Shown here one piece after another: positions 24,538 through 32,876 of a DNA stretch of 64,000 bases. The DNA lies in assembly GCA_907163375.1 (NCBI GenBank), contig CAJQUW010001832.1, positions 1-64,000 of the forward strand, in the 5' to 3' direction. The DNA is from Prostheceraeus crozeri (taxonomy: Eukaryota; Platyhelminthes; Polycladida; Euryleptidae). The translations under genes and the position numbers were made by a program. The number at the start of each line of letters is the position of its first letter. The first letter of the stretch is position 1. Below the pieces are notes generated by a model. It saw only the letters and a program-made list of their open reading frames with translations, ran no database searches and was not told the origin of the DNA.

Positions 24538-26224
24538 CCTGCAATACTCGTGTAACTATAGCTGTCATTATTTTTGGGGCTGAGGCCAAGCCGAAACCAA
24601 GCCTCGTCAACAGAAAGTCACTTCCTTTCCACCTAACAGCTTGGTATGCCCATAAACTCGGATCAATTTCTACCTGTAGATAGGCACGCTTCAAATCAAT
24701 AATAGAACACTTAGGCCCCAGTTGCCGCCACTGACGCAACGTGTCAGCACAAGTAGGAGTAGCTTCAGCAGTATGAGACTCAATGGATTCGTTTAAACTT
24801 CTATAGTCCAAGACAGGGCGAACTTTAACGGTATCGCCCTTCTGCTGACGCACAGCAATAATCGGTAAGTACCTTTTTATTTTCCCATGGAAACTTACGT
24901 CATGCCTTACTAATATGCCCTCATTAATCCAGTCATTTATTTCAGCATCACACGGTGATTTATCCTGCTCATCGATAATATTATACGGTATCTTACAATC
25001 GGATCCTGGTTCTAAATTTTGTCTCCAATTCCACCTTACGCACCATCTACTTCCATTAAAAGTAGCAACAAAATCCTTATCATGAATATCATCACTATGC
25101 AATACCGAAACTACAGGCCCTTTACTATAGGGAAAATCTACTTTTAGCTCAGTACCTGGACGTACGCGTGGATGTAATATTAAACCCGTTCTCTCAAATA
25201 CATTCGAACCCAAAATGATATCAATACCAGTAGGTAGATCAGTTTCTAAGACTACATATGCATTAATGGGTCCCAGCTCTTCATTATTATCAGTTATCAC
25301 ACTACTCAAAACAACATACGTATACGCACATACATTATGCCTACCAAAAGATTGAAGACTAATGTAGGACCTAGACCGACTCTCATTCCCAACCACATGC
25401 TCACCAATGACAGAAGTCACAGATCCAGTGTCGATCAGCGCGTTCATCCTTTGCCCATTGACATTCATTGGACGTGAGATTTGTGCACCGGTGATTTCCG
25501 TCGCCGCAGCCATGCTCGCACTTGCCTGTTGTTGACGGTGTGGGCAAAATCGCTGAATATGCCCTTTCTCGTTACAAAAGAAACAGGTGATAATACAGCT
25601 GGCCTTCTCATGGCCAAAGCGGCGACAGCCTTGACAGCGAACCATTTGCTTGGAGACTTTCATTTGGCTGTTTTGCGGACCCATCGTCGCAGCGACTGCG
25701 GTGGGTAAGGCATCTCGAGTTGCCAAAAGCGCCTTCGCCGTAGACAGAACATCTTGGAGCTTCATATCTTCGCCGTCTTGGATATACACCTTCTCCTTTA
25801 CATCAGCTGGTAACGCATCGATCACAGCTAACGATACCAGCTCCTCATCAGGATCTTTGCCAGTGATAACCTTCAACAATGTCTTTGCATCATCTGCGAT
25901 GATGTCGATCTGTTCGCCAGGCCACAAACGGAGGGATTTGAGTTTTAGCCAGGCACTTGCCTTGTTAAGTCCATAAACTCTCTTCAAAGCCTTCATCACA
26001 ACTTTAAAGTCATTTTTATCTGTTGGCTCCAATTGATCCCAGGTCGCGAAAGCAGGACCATCCAAAAATAGAGGCATCATTCGAGCCATCTCAGCCTCTA
26101 AATCCTTTGGGGCGGTTACTATAGACACCGCTGTCTCGTATCGTCTGAACCATTGATCAATATTTTCATCACGCTCACCCTTGAATCTCTTCACGATATC
26201 GACCAACTTTAACGAGCCGCTCAT
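24437..26224 (-). pseudogene. Gag-protease-RT part of the Gypsy-like polyprotein
   Basis: Start chosen at the Met of MSGSLKLVD (26224), because the frame upstream lies in the LTR. Gag (residues about 1-190) ends with two zinc knuckles, CQGCRRFGHEKASC and CFFCNEKGHIQRFC. A protease follows with the ALIDTGS active site, then an RT with VRPVLDYRSLN, LKRAYLQVEI, FGLASAP and the YIDD box near its end. The frame shifts shortly after YIDD, between 24537 and 24437. Confidence 0.88.
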
Positions 26225-26253
26225 GTTCAGCAAGACAAACGGCCGTGATAGCT

Positions 26254-26492
26254 TGTAAGTAAAAACGCGAATTCCAAATAGCAAAGACCCACTTTATTTG
26301 CAGACGTGGATATTTATACCTGTATAACAATGGCATAACACAACTCACGAAACATGCACAATAATGAAATGTTATTATCATGAAACGTCACCAGAACACT
26401 TGATAATAGGATGTCAGGCATGCGGTCGAGAGTCGGATTGCTATGTCCTAAGACAGTGAACAATAGAGAATTAGAAATACAACACGCTCACA
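26254..26492 (-). repeat. 5' LTR of the Gypsy-like element
   Basis: Same length and, by eye, almost the same sequence as the 3' LTR. The open frame of gag can be read back into it, but the likely start codon (26224) lies just inside the element. No obvious tRNA primer-binding site was recognised next to it. Confidence 0.88.
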
Positions 26493-26497
26493 TAAAT

Positions 26498-26692
26498 CAA
26501 AAGAAAATCAAAGCGAACAAGAAAAGTCAGATCAAAGCAACGTCATTCCTGATGATATGACTTACGTGGAAGGACCCAGCTCCAGATCGTTAGCTGTCAC
26601 TTCTGATGATAGGCCTACTAAGCCTGACATCGACCATTCCACATCAACATGCAATGCATTCATGGAAACTGTTCTGGAAAAGTCTCCGCTCT
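26498..26692 (+). pseudogene. pogo transposase, C-terminal continuation after the retrotransposon
   Basis: This frame continues the 22310 frame without a shift if the retrotransposon and one target copy are ignored. It encodes a Ser/Asp-rich acidic tail and stops in the TGA at 26690-26692. A GTAAAA donor-like site (26711) and a TTTTCAG acceptor-like site (26793-26799) follow, so in the active element the transcript may have been spliced to the PHD-like exon. Confidence 0.7.
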
Positions 26693-26846
26693 GATTACGA
26701 TATCACTAAAGGTAAAATAATAACATCATTGTTCATCCATGTCATCCTTTTGCCTACATGCAGGCCTATCGGTACTCTAAGTCGCTATCTTTTCAGATCA
26801 ATGCCCGACAGATGCTGGAGGAGAGGAGGTTCGCTCGAAGAGGGGA

Positions 26847-27053
26847 ATGAAACGACAGAAGCGTGCTGTCCAGAAGAATGCGGAGGAGACGATGCCACAG
26901 GAGGATTGTCTGTGCTTGTACTGCGACGAACCGTGGTCCGAATCGCGGGATCGAGAAGTGTGGATTCAATGCAAGAAGTGTGATCAGTGGGCTCACATGC
27001 TGTGCACAGGATACGAGAACACGAATGAGTACTTTGTCTGTGACTTCTGCTGA
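26847..27053 (+). CDS. PHD-like zinc finger at the transposase C-terminus
   Basis: A 68-residue frame with the Cys/His order of a PHD-type finger: CLCLYC, then W-x-QCKKCDQWAHMLC, then FVCDFC just before the stop. PHD-like fingers at this position occur in several invertebrate pogo-type transposases. The frame is open for some distance upstream of the Met (to about 26801), consistent with a final exon beginning after the TTTTCAG acceptor at 26793-26799. Whether it was ever joined to the 26692 part is inferred. Confidence 0.65.
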   Translation: MKRQKRAVQKNAEETMPQEDCLCLYCDEPWSESRDREVWIQCKKCDQWAHMLCTGYENTNEYFVCDFC

Positions 27054-27437
27054 TATGATTGAGATATTTTACTCGGAAAAGCTTATCTTTTTAGATCAAC
27101 TTATCTGATCCACTTTGCTCCGGGGTGGTGGGGCATAGTGGATCAATTTGCAATCTCTGCCGATCAACACTTTTTTATGAATCTGTGGTCTCTGGGCTTT
27201 GTTTTAGACCTAAATATGTTACTCTAATATGACTACTTTGGTTGGTAGATGGGCTTAAAACTTAGGTGATCCGCTATGCCCCGTGTTCTCCTACTTGAAA
27301 TTAGAGGTTTATGTTAGAGGATGATCACGAGGAAGAAATAATCAATAACTTCAAATAAGCTTAGATCACACTAACATGTCTAACCACAAAGTTTGTGACA
27401 CTTCTTAATTTTCTTAAAAATGATCATCATCTCCTTT

Positions 27438-27780
27438 TTAAGTCGTGAGTGCAGAATATTCCGAGTTTTTGAAGAATTGAAATAAACAAGCCATTTGGTG
27501 ATTCTGAGATCCTGCGTAAGTCTTCATTAAGAACATCGCATTCCGCTGACGTTGCTGAGTGTTCTTTGCTAGCTGCTCATTGGAATTCAAGAGTGTCGTG
27601 TTCGGCATTGACAAGCTTGGTGAAGACTTTTGACCATCTAAGACGACAGATATCTGTCGGTCACTAAGGAAAGAAGCAAGAAGTTTGTGGAGTTGATCAG
27701 CAACTCCATGGGACATAAGCTTCCTAAGGAGTCCCTGATGCCAGACTTTATCGAATGCCTTGGAAATATCCAAGGCAACT
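27438..27780 (-). pseudogene. LINE RT fragment, downstream half, cut by the Polinton-like insertion
   Basis: The minus-strand frame has VALDISKAFDKVWHQGLLRKL and LASFLSDRQISVVLDG, RT blocks of jockey/CR1-type LINEs. It is followed by a deletion into a more C-terminal block similar to the one at 19.0 kb. The upstream half of the same LINE lies beyond the Polinton-like element (47837-48430), where the minus-strand frame leads into this RT block. The frame's first residues (27830-27787) belong to the Polinton-like element, not the LINE. Confidence 0.75.
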
Positions 27781-27802
27781 GATCTCAGTAGTATAGGGTA
27801 TA

Positions 27803-27837
27803 GGATCCGGCGCTTCGCTTCGCTCAGCACCGGATCC
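27803..27837. repeat. Terminal hairpin of the Polinton-like element, left
   Basis: GGATCCGG and CCGGATCC arms enclose a GCTTCGCTTCGCT-type loop, 16 bp from the end. The mirror copy is at about 47780-47814. It could be an end-recognition signal. Confidence 0.6.
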
Positions 27838-27898
27838 CATACCTAGGTAGATACAAAAATGAAAAATGCAAAAATAGGGTCCTCTTGAAATTTATAAA

Positions 27899-28155
27899 AA
27901 ATCCAAAATTAACATACCTGCAAAATCAGCCCCAAAATGCCCAAAATTAACTACCCTAGCTGCAAAATCAGCTCCAAAATTAACATACCTGCAAATCAGC
28001 CCCAAAATGCCCAAAATCAGCTCCAAAATGCTAAAAATAGGAAACTACCTTAAATTTATAAAAATACAAATGGGAAAATACAAAAATAGGAAACTACCTT
28101 AAATTTATAAAAATACAAATGGGAAAAATACAAAAATAGGAAAGTACCTTAAAGT
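27899..28155. repeat. Subterminal tandem repeats, left
   Basis: Short degenerate repeats: CCAAAATTAACATACCTGC, GCTCCAAAAT, then two to three copies of AAAAATAGGAAACTACCTT. They lie between the end and gene A and are mirrored at about 47462-47718. Confidence 0.7.
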
Positions 28156-28162
28156 ATGACCC

Positions 28163-28762
28163 ATGAACAAAAATATTCATTTAAAAATGGAAGATGTAAA
28201 AACAAAAGAACCATCAGCCCCCTTATACCCTTCATTATCATATGAAATGGATATAGCAAAACACAAAGATAGAGTCAGGTACATGAAAGATAAGGAAGCG
28301 CAACTATTACTTAAACTAGAACATTATAATAAATTAAGAAAACGATGGACCATAGCTAAGAATGTGACACAAGGCGTTGGTGCATGTTTAACAATTTCTT
28401 TAGGCGCTCTCACTATTGTCATTTCATCTGGCGTTCTTACAATTCCTGTTGTCGCTACTGTTTTAACAGGCACAGGTGTCTTCACAACGTCACTTGCAAC
28501 AGTGATAGATAAATCTGTAATGTCTAAGAAACGAAAATCCTTAAGTAAAAAACATGCACATGTCAAAGAAGTATATGATAAACTACATTACTACTTCCAG
28601 AGAGTGTGTGATGATAATGTTATTACGTTAGATGAGATTGAAAAATTTGATCAAATAGCTAGAGAAGCAACTAAAATTCCTGTTAAACCTCAAGACAAAG
28701 TAAACAATGAAGCTTTTTTAGAAGAAATAAGAACTTTATTAAAAACGTTAGAACATCAGTAA
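28163..28762 (+). CDS. Gene A (left copy): small two-helix membrane protein, unknown function
   Basis: 199 residues. The first half is charged and helical. Residues about 72-115 form two hydrophobic segments rich in Leu, Val, Thr and Gly (ACLTISLGALTIVISSGVLTI; VVATVLTGTGVFTTSLATVI), followed by a Lys-rich helical C-terminus. Similar-looking hydrophobic-hairpin proteins accompany Polinton-like elements of invertebrates, but I cannot name this one. The second Met (28187), preceded by TTTAAAA, is an equally likely start. The mirrored copy at 46855-47454 differs at one residue that I can see. A hairpin (GCACCTTTGGTGC) lies just after the stop. Confidence 0.7.
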   Translation: MNKNIHLKMEDVKTKEPSAPLYPSLSYEMDIAKHKDRVRYMKDKEAQLLLKLEHYNKLRKRWTIAKNVTQGVGACLTISLGALTIVISSGVLTIPVVATVLTGTGVFTTSLATVIDKSVMSKKRKSLSKKHAHVKEVYDKLHYYFQRVCDDNVITLDEIEKFDQIAREATKIPVKPQDKVNNEAFLEEIRTLLKTLEHQ

Positions 28763-28778
28763 AATTGTCTCTTCAAGT

Positions 28779-28822
28779 CTCAGCACCTTTGGTGCAGTGT
28801 TTTTGCTGCACTTCTATGCTAC
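28779..28822. terminator. Twin small hairpins after gene A
   Basis: GCACC-TTT-GGTGC and GTGCAG-N8-CTGCAC stems follow the gene A stop. They could mark a transcript end. The mirror copy lies at about 46797-46840. Confidence 0.35.
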
Positions 28823-28852
28823 CACAAAATTCAAATATTATCTTATAAAATA

Positions 28853-29752
28853 ATGAACACAAATGAGGCAAAAATAAAACAACTAGACGAATTAATAAAA
28901 CAGAAAAATATTATGAAGAAAAAACATAGACAATATCGAATGCTACAAGCTGGCGTTCAATCCGATATGTTAGAAAAAATACGCCTAACTGACCAAGTGA
29001 AAACTGATTTTGAAAAAACTATTGCACCACTCAAAATTCTTGAGAAAGAACTTGCAGTTCATGATAAACGAATTGATATCGCGGATCCAGTGCAGAAAAC
29101 CATCATGGATGATTATGGTTTGTTAGAAGCAAACATAGAAAAGAAATTACCCAAATCTATGCTCTTTGAACATTCTACTTCATTTATAGATGGAAAGCCA
29201 TCTCTTAGATTTTACTTAGGTGGAAAAGAATTATTTATAAATACTAAAGAAAGTTTAATTTTTACACCAGACAAAGCAGCTTTCAGTTTAGACAGAAATT
29301 TCGTGGATTTATTAAGAGGAGCGAAGTTAGATAACTATCATACTGATGATCTACTGAAATACAAAACTATGTTAGATAAGGTTGGAACTGTAAAAACTCT
29401 TAAGCGTTATACAACTTTGAATGACTTATTATCAACATCAACCAGTGTTCCAACAGCAACTGGTTATTCAACACCGCCTGGTTATTCAACACCAATGGCT
29501 GCTTCTCCAGCAAGAACTGGTTATTCAACACCGACTAGTTACCCAAAAACAGGAACAGGACTAAAAGAGACAACGGTTTTCCTCCCCGATGATCCACAAG
29601 AATTAATGAATAGATTACAGATTTTATTAGCTGCGAGAAATGAAGGACATAACTCTAGCTTTAACGAAATACATGCAATCTTAAAAAGACTATTAGAAAA
29701 GAAAATTATAAGTGAAGAAGACTATCAAAATTTATCTAAATTATCTAGTTAA
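28853..29752 (+). CDS. Gene B (left copy): coiled-coil protein with GYSTP repeats
   Basis: 299 residues. The N-terminal 90 residues are a charged coiled coil. The middle (about 105-190) is a compact beta-containing region (LRFYLGGKELFINTKESLIF). Then come three GYSTP repeats in a Pro/Ser/Thr linker (about 205-235) and a helical C-terminus. Such a layout is seen in uncharacterised proteins of invertebrate Polinton-like elements; the function is unknown. The gene starts at TAAAATAATG and its stop is 2 bp before gene C, suggesting co-expression. This left copy is intact; the right copy is shifted. Confidence 0.7.
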   Translation: MNTNEAKIKQLDELIKQKNIMKKKHRQYRMLQAGVQSDMLEKIRLTDQVKTDFEKTIAPLKILEKELAVHDKRIDIADPVQKTIMDDYGLLEANIEKKLPKSMLFEHSTSFIDGKPSLRFYLGGKELFINTKESLIFTPDKAAFSLDRNFVDLLRGAKLDNYHTDDLLKYKTMLDKVGTVKTLKRYTTLNDLLSTSTSVPTATGYSTPPGYSTPMAASPARTGYSTPTSYPKTGTGLKETTVFLPDDPQELMNRLQILLAARNEGHNSSFNEIHAILKRLLEKKIISEEDYQNLSKLSS

Positions 29753-29754
29753 AA

Positions 29755-30357
29755 ATGTCTTCGGCAGAACTAGAAAAAATTAATAAGCATTTAGAAAATT
29801 TAACCGAGATTTTAACCTCATCAAAATTTAGTACGACATTAAAATTTATAACAACTACTTCATCCCATACCTGTAATTTAGATCCTATTATTCACTTAGA
29901 ACAAGACAAACATTATGAAGTAGCACTAACTAGTTTTTCAACATTTAACACTATACAAAATATTATCAAAGATGTAAATGACCGATTTAAATATTCTAAT
30001 GATCAAGGTAAAACTTGGAAAGAATTAACTTTTCTTCCTGGATCTTATGAAGTTGAATCGATTTCCAATGAAATAAAAAGACATTTAGGCATTCAATTTA
30101 AAGACAGGAAACAATTACATTTCGCAGTTGAACCAGCAGTAAATAAATTTTCTCTTACTTTAGATGAAGATCATCAAGTTGATTTTAATATTGACAAATC
30201 TTTATCAAGACTATTAGGATTTAAAAAGAAACTCTATACACAAGGTTTTCATATAAGTGAAAATATACCTAAAGTAACTGAAATAAATTCAATCAACGTT
30301 CAATGTGATATTATAGAAGGTGGTTATGTTAATGGAAAGCTGTCAAATAATATATGA
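29755..30357 (+). CDS. Gene C (left copy): beta-rich protein, C-terminus lost at the repeat border
   Basis: 200 residues, starting AAAAATG directly after gene B. The sequence alternates hydrophobic and polar residues as in a beta-sandwich (TLKFITTTSSHTC; HYEVALTSFSTF; LLGFKKK). The left copy has an unbroken frame but runs out of gene at 30353, where the inverted repeat ends, and stops four bases later. The right copy keeps the normal C-terminus (about 60 further residues) but has a one-base shift. It might be a minor capsid or penton-like protein; this is inferred only from beta content and context. Confidence 0.6.
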   Translation: MSSAELEKINKHLENLTEILTSSKFSTTLKFITTTSSHTCNLDPIIHLEQDKHYEVALTSFSTFNTIQNIIKDVNDRFKYSNDQGKTWKELTFLPGSYEVESISNEIKRHLGIQFKDRKQLHFAVEPAVNKFSLTLDEDHQVDFNIDKSLSRLLGFKKKLYTQGFHISENIPKVTEINSINVQCDIIEGGYVNGKLSNNI

Positions 30358-30373
30358 GACGGTGTTGCAAACT

Positions 30374-30874
30374 TCATGGCCGCAACTGTACATGTAAAAT
30401 TATAAAGTCTGGCCTCAATGTACATGTAGTGACAACCATGTCTTTTGTTTCTTTTATTTGAATTAAATCATCAATATTGTGTAGGACATTTTTAAGAACT
30501 CGTTTCCCTTCATCAACTAAATTTAATTTACTAATAAAATTATCTACTATTCCCTCACCTCTAGCAGCTTTCTCTAACTCCCTATTATGACGTTTTTGCT
30601 CTTCTAATGCTGCCTTCTCTGATTTATTTTTATTTACTGCCTGGACAATACCAGCTGTCCCACCTGCAACACTTCCTGCTGCTGCTATACCACCTATGAT
30701 TAGCGGAATTAATGGGAGAATTCCACCATTCTTTTCTTCTTGTAATTTGATATTCTCTATCATTGGTTTACTTATGTAATACTTCTTTTTGTTAATCGTA
30801 ATAGTTTTAGGGGTATTTTTGTCAATGATGTTACGTAGTTTTAATTCAACCGTTTTATTATTCACTTGCGCCAT
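30374..30874 (-). CDS. Small protein with Gly/Ala hydrophobic core (pX-like candidate)
   Basis: 166 residues. Residues about 50-80 are hydrophobic and Gly/Ala-rich (GGILPLIPLIIGGIAAAG), followed by a Lys/Glu/Arg/His-rich amphipathic helix (EEQKRHNRELEKAARGEG). Adintoviruses and adenoviruses carry small membrane-active core proteins of this kind, so a similar role is possible. It starts at ATG 30874 after an A/T run. It is encoded as the last of a minus-strand cluster with the capsid genes. Its end lies only 20 bp from the left inverted repeat border. Confidence 0.55.
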   Translation of the reverse strand: MAQVNNKTVELKLRNIIDKNTPKTITINKKKYYISKPMIENIKLQEEKNGGILPLIPLIIGGIAAAGSVAGGTAGIVQAVNKNKSEKAALEEQKRHNRELEKAARGEGIVDNFISKLNLVDEGKRVLKNVLHNIDDLIQIKETKDMVVTTCTLRPDFIILHVQLRP

Positions 30875-30961
30875 TTTTTAATAAAAAATTTATAGTCTTT
30901 GGTTTAGCCTATCACTTTTTGTTCAGAGGCTTTAGCCGATCGGACCAAAGTCCTAAGGTTA

Positions 30962-32295
30962 CTAACCAATCCTAACCATCTTTCCATTAAGAATTTCAAT
31001 AGAATATTCGGCGTCTTCTAGCAATAAACCATAAGCCATCAATGATGTTGTGGAATTTGCCTTTTCAATATTAATTGTCACATCACAACCGGTCTTGATA
31101 ATATCTTCAGATTGCGCACTTAAATCAAAGCATAAAACAGGATATAAATTCTTCCAATCTACAGGATTTAATTGTGCTTCAACTCCAAATTCTCGGCACA
31201 AATTTCTATAAGCATCATATCCTTCCATAAACTGATTATTGGTGTTATCAAATCTCAATGGATCAATAGGATAACGTGTTTGATTTAATGAAATTTGTAA
31301 ACTTCGAATTGAATTAATATGGAAAAGACTATTGTTCTTATCGAAACTAGGTGTTTCATTCTTTTGAAAAGTGAGTAAAAAATATCTTGGAGTATTTGAT
31401 GTCCTTGTGAAATGCCAGTTAAATCTTTGTTCGGTAAACGTGACAGAGCTTGCAGTACGCTTCATAAAACTTACTGGAATTGGTTTGTTCGTATTTAATC
31501 TTTTCGTAATAGTTGTTTCAACCTCTAAACTAGGAGTAATGTGCTTAATCCACCATTCAAGTCTATCAATTTTTAGGTATGCTTTCTTCCCAGCCTTTCC
31601 ATAAAATATTGCTTCATTATTTACAGTGCGATGAACTATGAGTTTGAATTTCAATTGACATGATATTTTATTGTAATCTAAATACCCGAATAATGGGGAC
31701 AATGACCAATTAACAGTTTGTTTACTTTTATTATTAAAATTACGTCTTTTCTGATATGGGCTATTTTGTGCACTGTTTAACTGTTTCACTATGTTTTCTA
31801 CATCTTTCGCAATTCCTGTTGGATCTATTCCAGTGTGAGTTAAATCATCTTTAAGTATGCCAGTATGGTTATCAGGAAACCATCCTTCGATTTCATGCAT
31901 TTTAGTATTTTCACCTATTGTTACAAATCGAAGCATTGAATCAATAATGCCAGGTGAATCACTTATGGTTTCTATATTTTGTGTTGCAACATCTAAACGC
32001 ATTTGTGTGAATAATCTTGGAAGAAATTGTTTTCTAATGTAATATTATCCGTAGCAGGTAATGGTGTTGTAAAATCAGCATCAGAATATAGAGAATATTC
32101 ACAGTGTAAAAATGAATCGGGTAAATATAAATAACTTTGTTGATTGTCAACTTCAAAAATTAAATCGCCTCCTGTATTCACTCTACCTGAAGAACCGGGG
32201 TTCATAGCAATTCTTATATAGTCATTCTTTTTTTGATTGTAACTAACGAACGGGGGATCATCTAATTTAAATTTACTTTCAATCAGAGTTGCCAT
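30962..32295 (-). pseudogene. Probable major capsid protein (double jelly-roll type), frameshifted
   Basis: Two overlapping frames (32295-31993 and 32002-30962) together correspond to a protein of about 445 residues. The N-terminal frame is beta-rich with a Gly-containing turn (NPGSSGRVNTGGDLIFEV). The second has LRFVTIGEN, a long beta-rich middle, PRYFLLTFQK, LQISLNQTRYPI, and an acidic C-terminal strand. Size, beta pattern and position beside the fibre-like and core-like genes fit the hexon-type capsid proteins of Polinton/adintovirus elements. The frames differ by one base around 32000, near a short homopolymer; this may be decay or a base-calling error. The family assignment is by resemblance, not by alignment. 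Confidence 0.55.
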
Positions 32296-32341
32296 TATAT
32301 TTTTTTATTAGAAAAAATTAGTTTGGTACTAGAATTCGCAA

Positions 32342-32845
32342 CTAGAATTTTGCTAGACCATTTCCCACGTTAGTGGTTAGGGACTGCATCCCATTTCCTC
32401 TCATTTCTTCAATTGTTTTTTCATCATGTTTACTTTCCATCTTCGCTAATTTAGCAATTTTGTTTTTTGTTTCCTCTGAGAGCTTTTTGTCTTTTTGCAT
32501 TTCTTTTGCATCATTCCTAAGTTTGCGAATAGCTTCTAGTTGTTTTAATTCGTTTTGTGACTTAACAGCATTCGATATTGCACTAGCTGTACTACCTATA
32601 GCAGCTGCTCCTTTAGCAGCAGATGAAATCAAATCTTTATTATTTTTAATCAAGTTAACGATACTTCCGATACCAGAAAAGATGCCAGCTCCTTCTGTTT
32701 GGACGGCACCTGCAGTGCCTAGGAACTTTTGTGTTCCGACAGTTTCTACACTATCATAATGGTACACAGGTTTCAGAGATGGTTCATGAGCAATTTTATT
32801 ATTTGAAGCAAAATGTTTAAGATTGTGTTTATAAATTATAGGCAT
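32342..32845 (-). CDS. Second small protein with Gly/Ala hydrophobic core
   Basis: 167 residues. Residues about 50-95 are small and hydrophobic (GAGIFSGIGSIVNLI; SSAAKGAAAIGSTASAI) and are followed by a Lys/Glu coiled coil. The layout repeats that of the 30374-30874 protein (hydrophobic core then charged helix) without clear sequence identity. It starts at ATG 32845 after TTTAAAAA. It lies between the capsid and fibre-like genes on the same strand, so it is probably a virion-type protein; the function is not known. Confidence 0.55.
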   Translation of the reverse strand: MPIIYKHNLKHFASNNKIAHEPSLKPVYHYDSVETVGTQKFLGTAGAVQTEGAGIFSGIGSIVNLIKNNKDLISSAAKGAAAIGSTASAISNAVKSQNELKQLEAIRKLRNDAKEMQKDKKLSEETKNKIAKLAKMESKHDEKTIEEMRGNGMQSLTTNVGNGLAKF

Positions 32846-32876
32846 TTTTTAAAGCTTAAATTTGACTTTTGGGATA

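Larger units (their letters stand above)
22312..26492 (-). mobile_element. Ty3/Gypsy-like LTR retrotransposon
   Basis: Two 239-bp direct repeats (22312-22550 and 26254-26492) begin TG and end CA. They are flanked by an exact 5-bp duplication TAAAT (22307-22311, 26493-26497). Coding is on the minus strand, so the right repeat is the 5' LTR. The order is gag with two CCHC knuckles, protease, RT, RNase H, integrase. The two LTRs appear nearly identical by eye, which suggests a recent insertion. The internal frame is shifted at least twice, so it is not intact as sequenced. Confidence 0.9.
20330..27291 (+). mobile_element. pogo/Tigger-like DNA transposon split by an LTR retrotransposon
   Basis: Terminal inverted repeats of about 21 bp (20330-20350 and 27271-27291; core GAACACGGGGC) differ at two positions. 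They are flanked by TA on both sides (20328-20329, 27292-27293), the Tc1/mariner-pogo target. Subterminal sequence repeats the motifs GATCCGCTATGCCCC and GATCCACTTTG in both orientations (about 20710-20735, 27110-27150, 27265-27291), plausible transposase sites. Without the inserted retrotransposon (22312-26497 including one target copy) the element would be about 2.8 kb. It encodes a DDE transposase and a separate PHD-like finger. Confidence 0.85.
27787..30353. repeat. Left terminal inverted repeat of the Polinton-like element
   Basis: It mirrors 45262-47830 almost base for base, with a few one-base length differences and small substitutions. It contains genes A and B and most of gene C. The match ends abruptly inside gene C at 30353. 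That is far longer than the few hundred bases usual for Polintons. Confidence 0.9.

Noticed and set aside
24284-25976. Plus-strand open frames within the Gypsy-like element
   Set aside because: They are antisense to clear gag, protease, RT and RNase H domains.
26847-27053. Reading the PHD-like finger as an independent host gene
   Set aside because: It lies inside the pogo-like element's inverted repeats, and such fingers are known at the C-terminus of pogo-type transposases.
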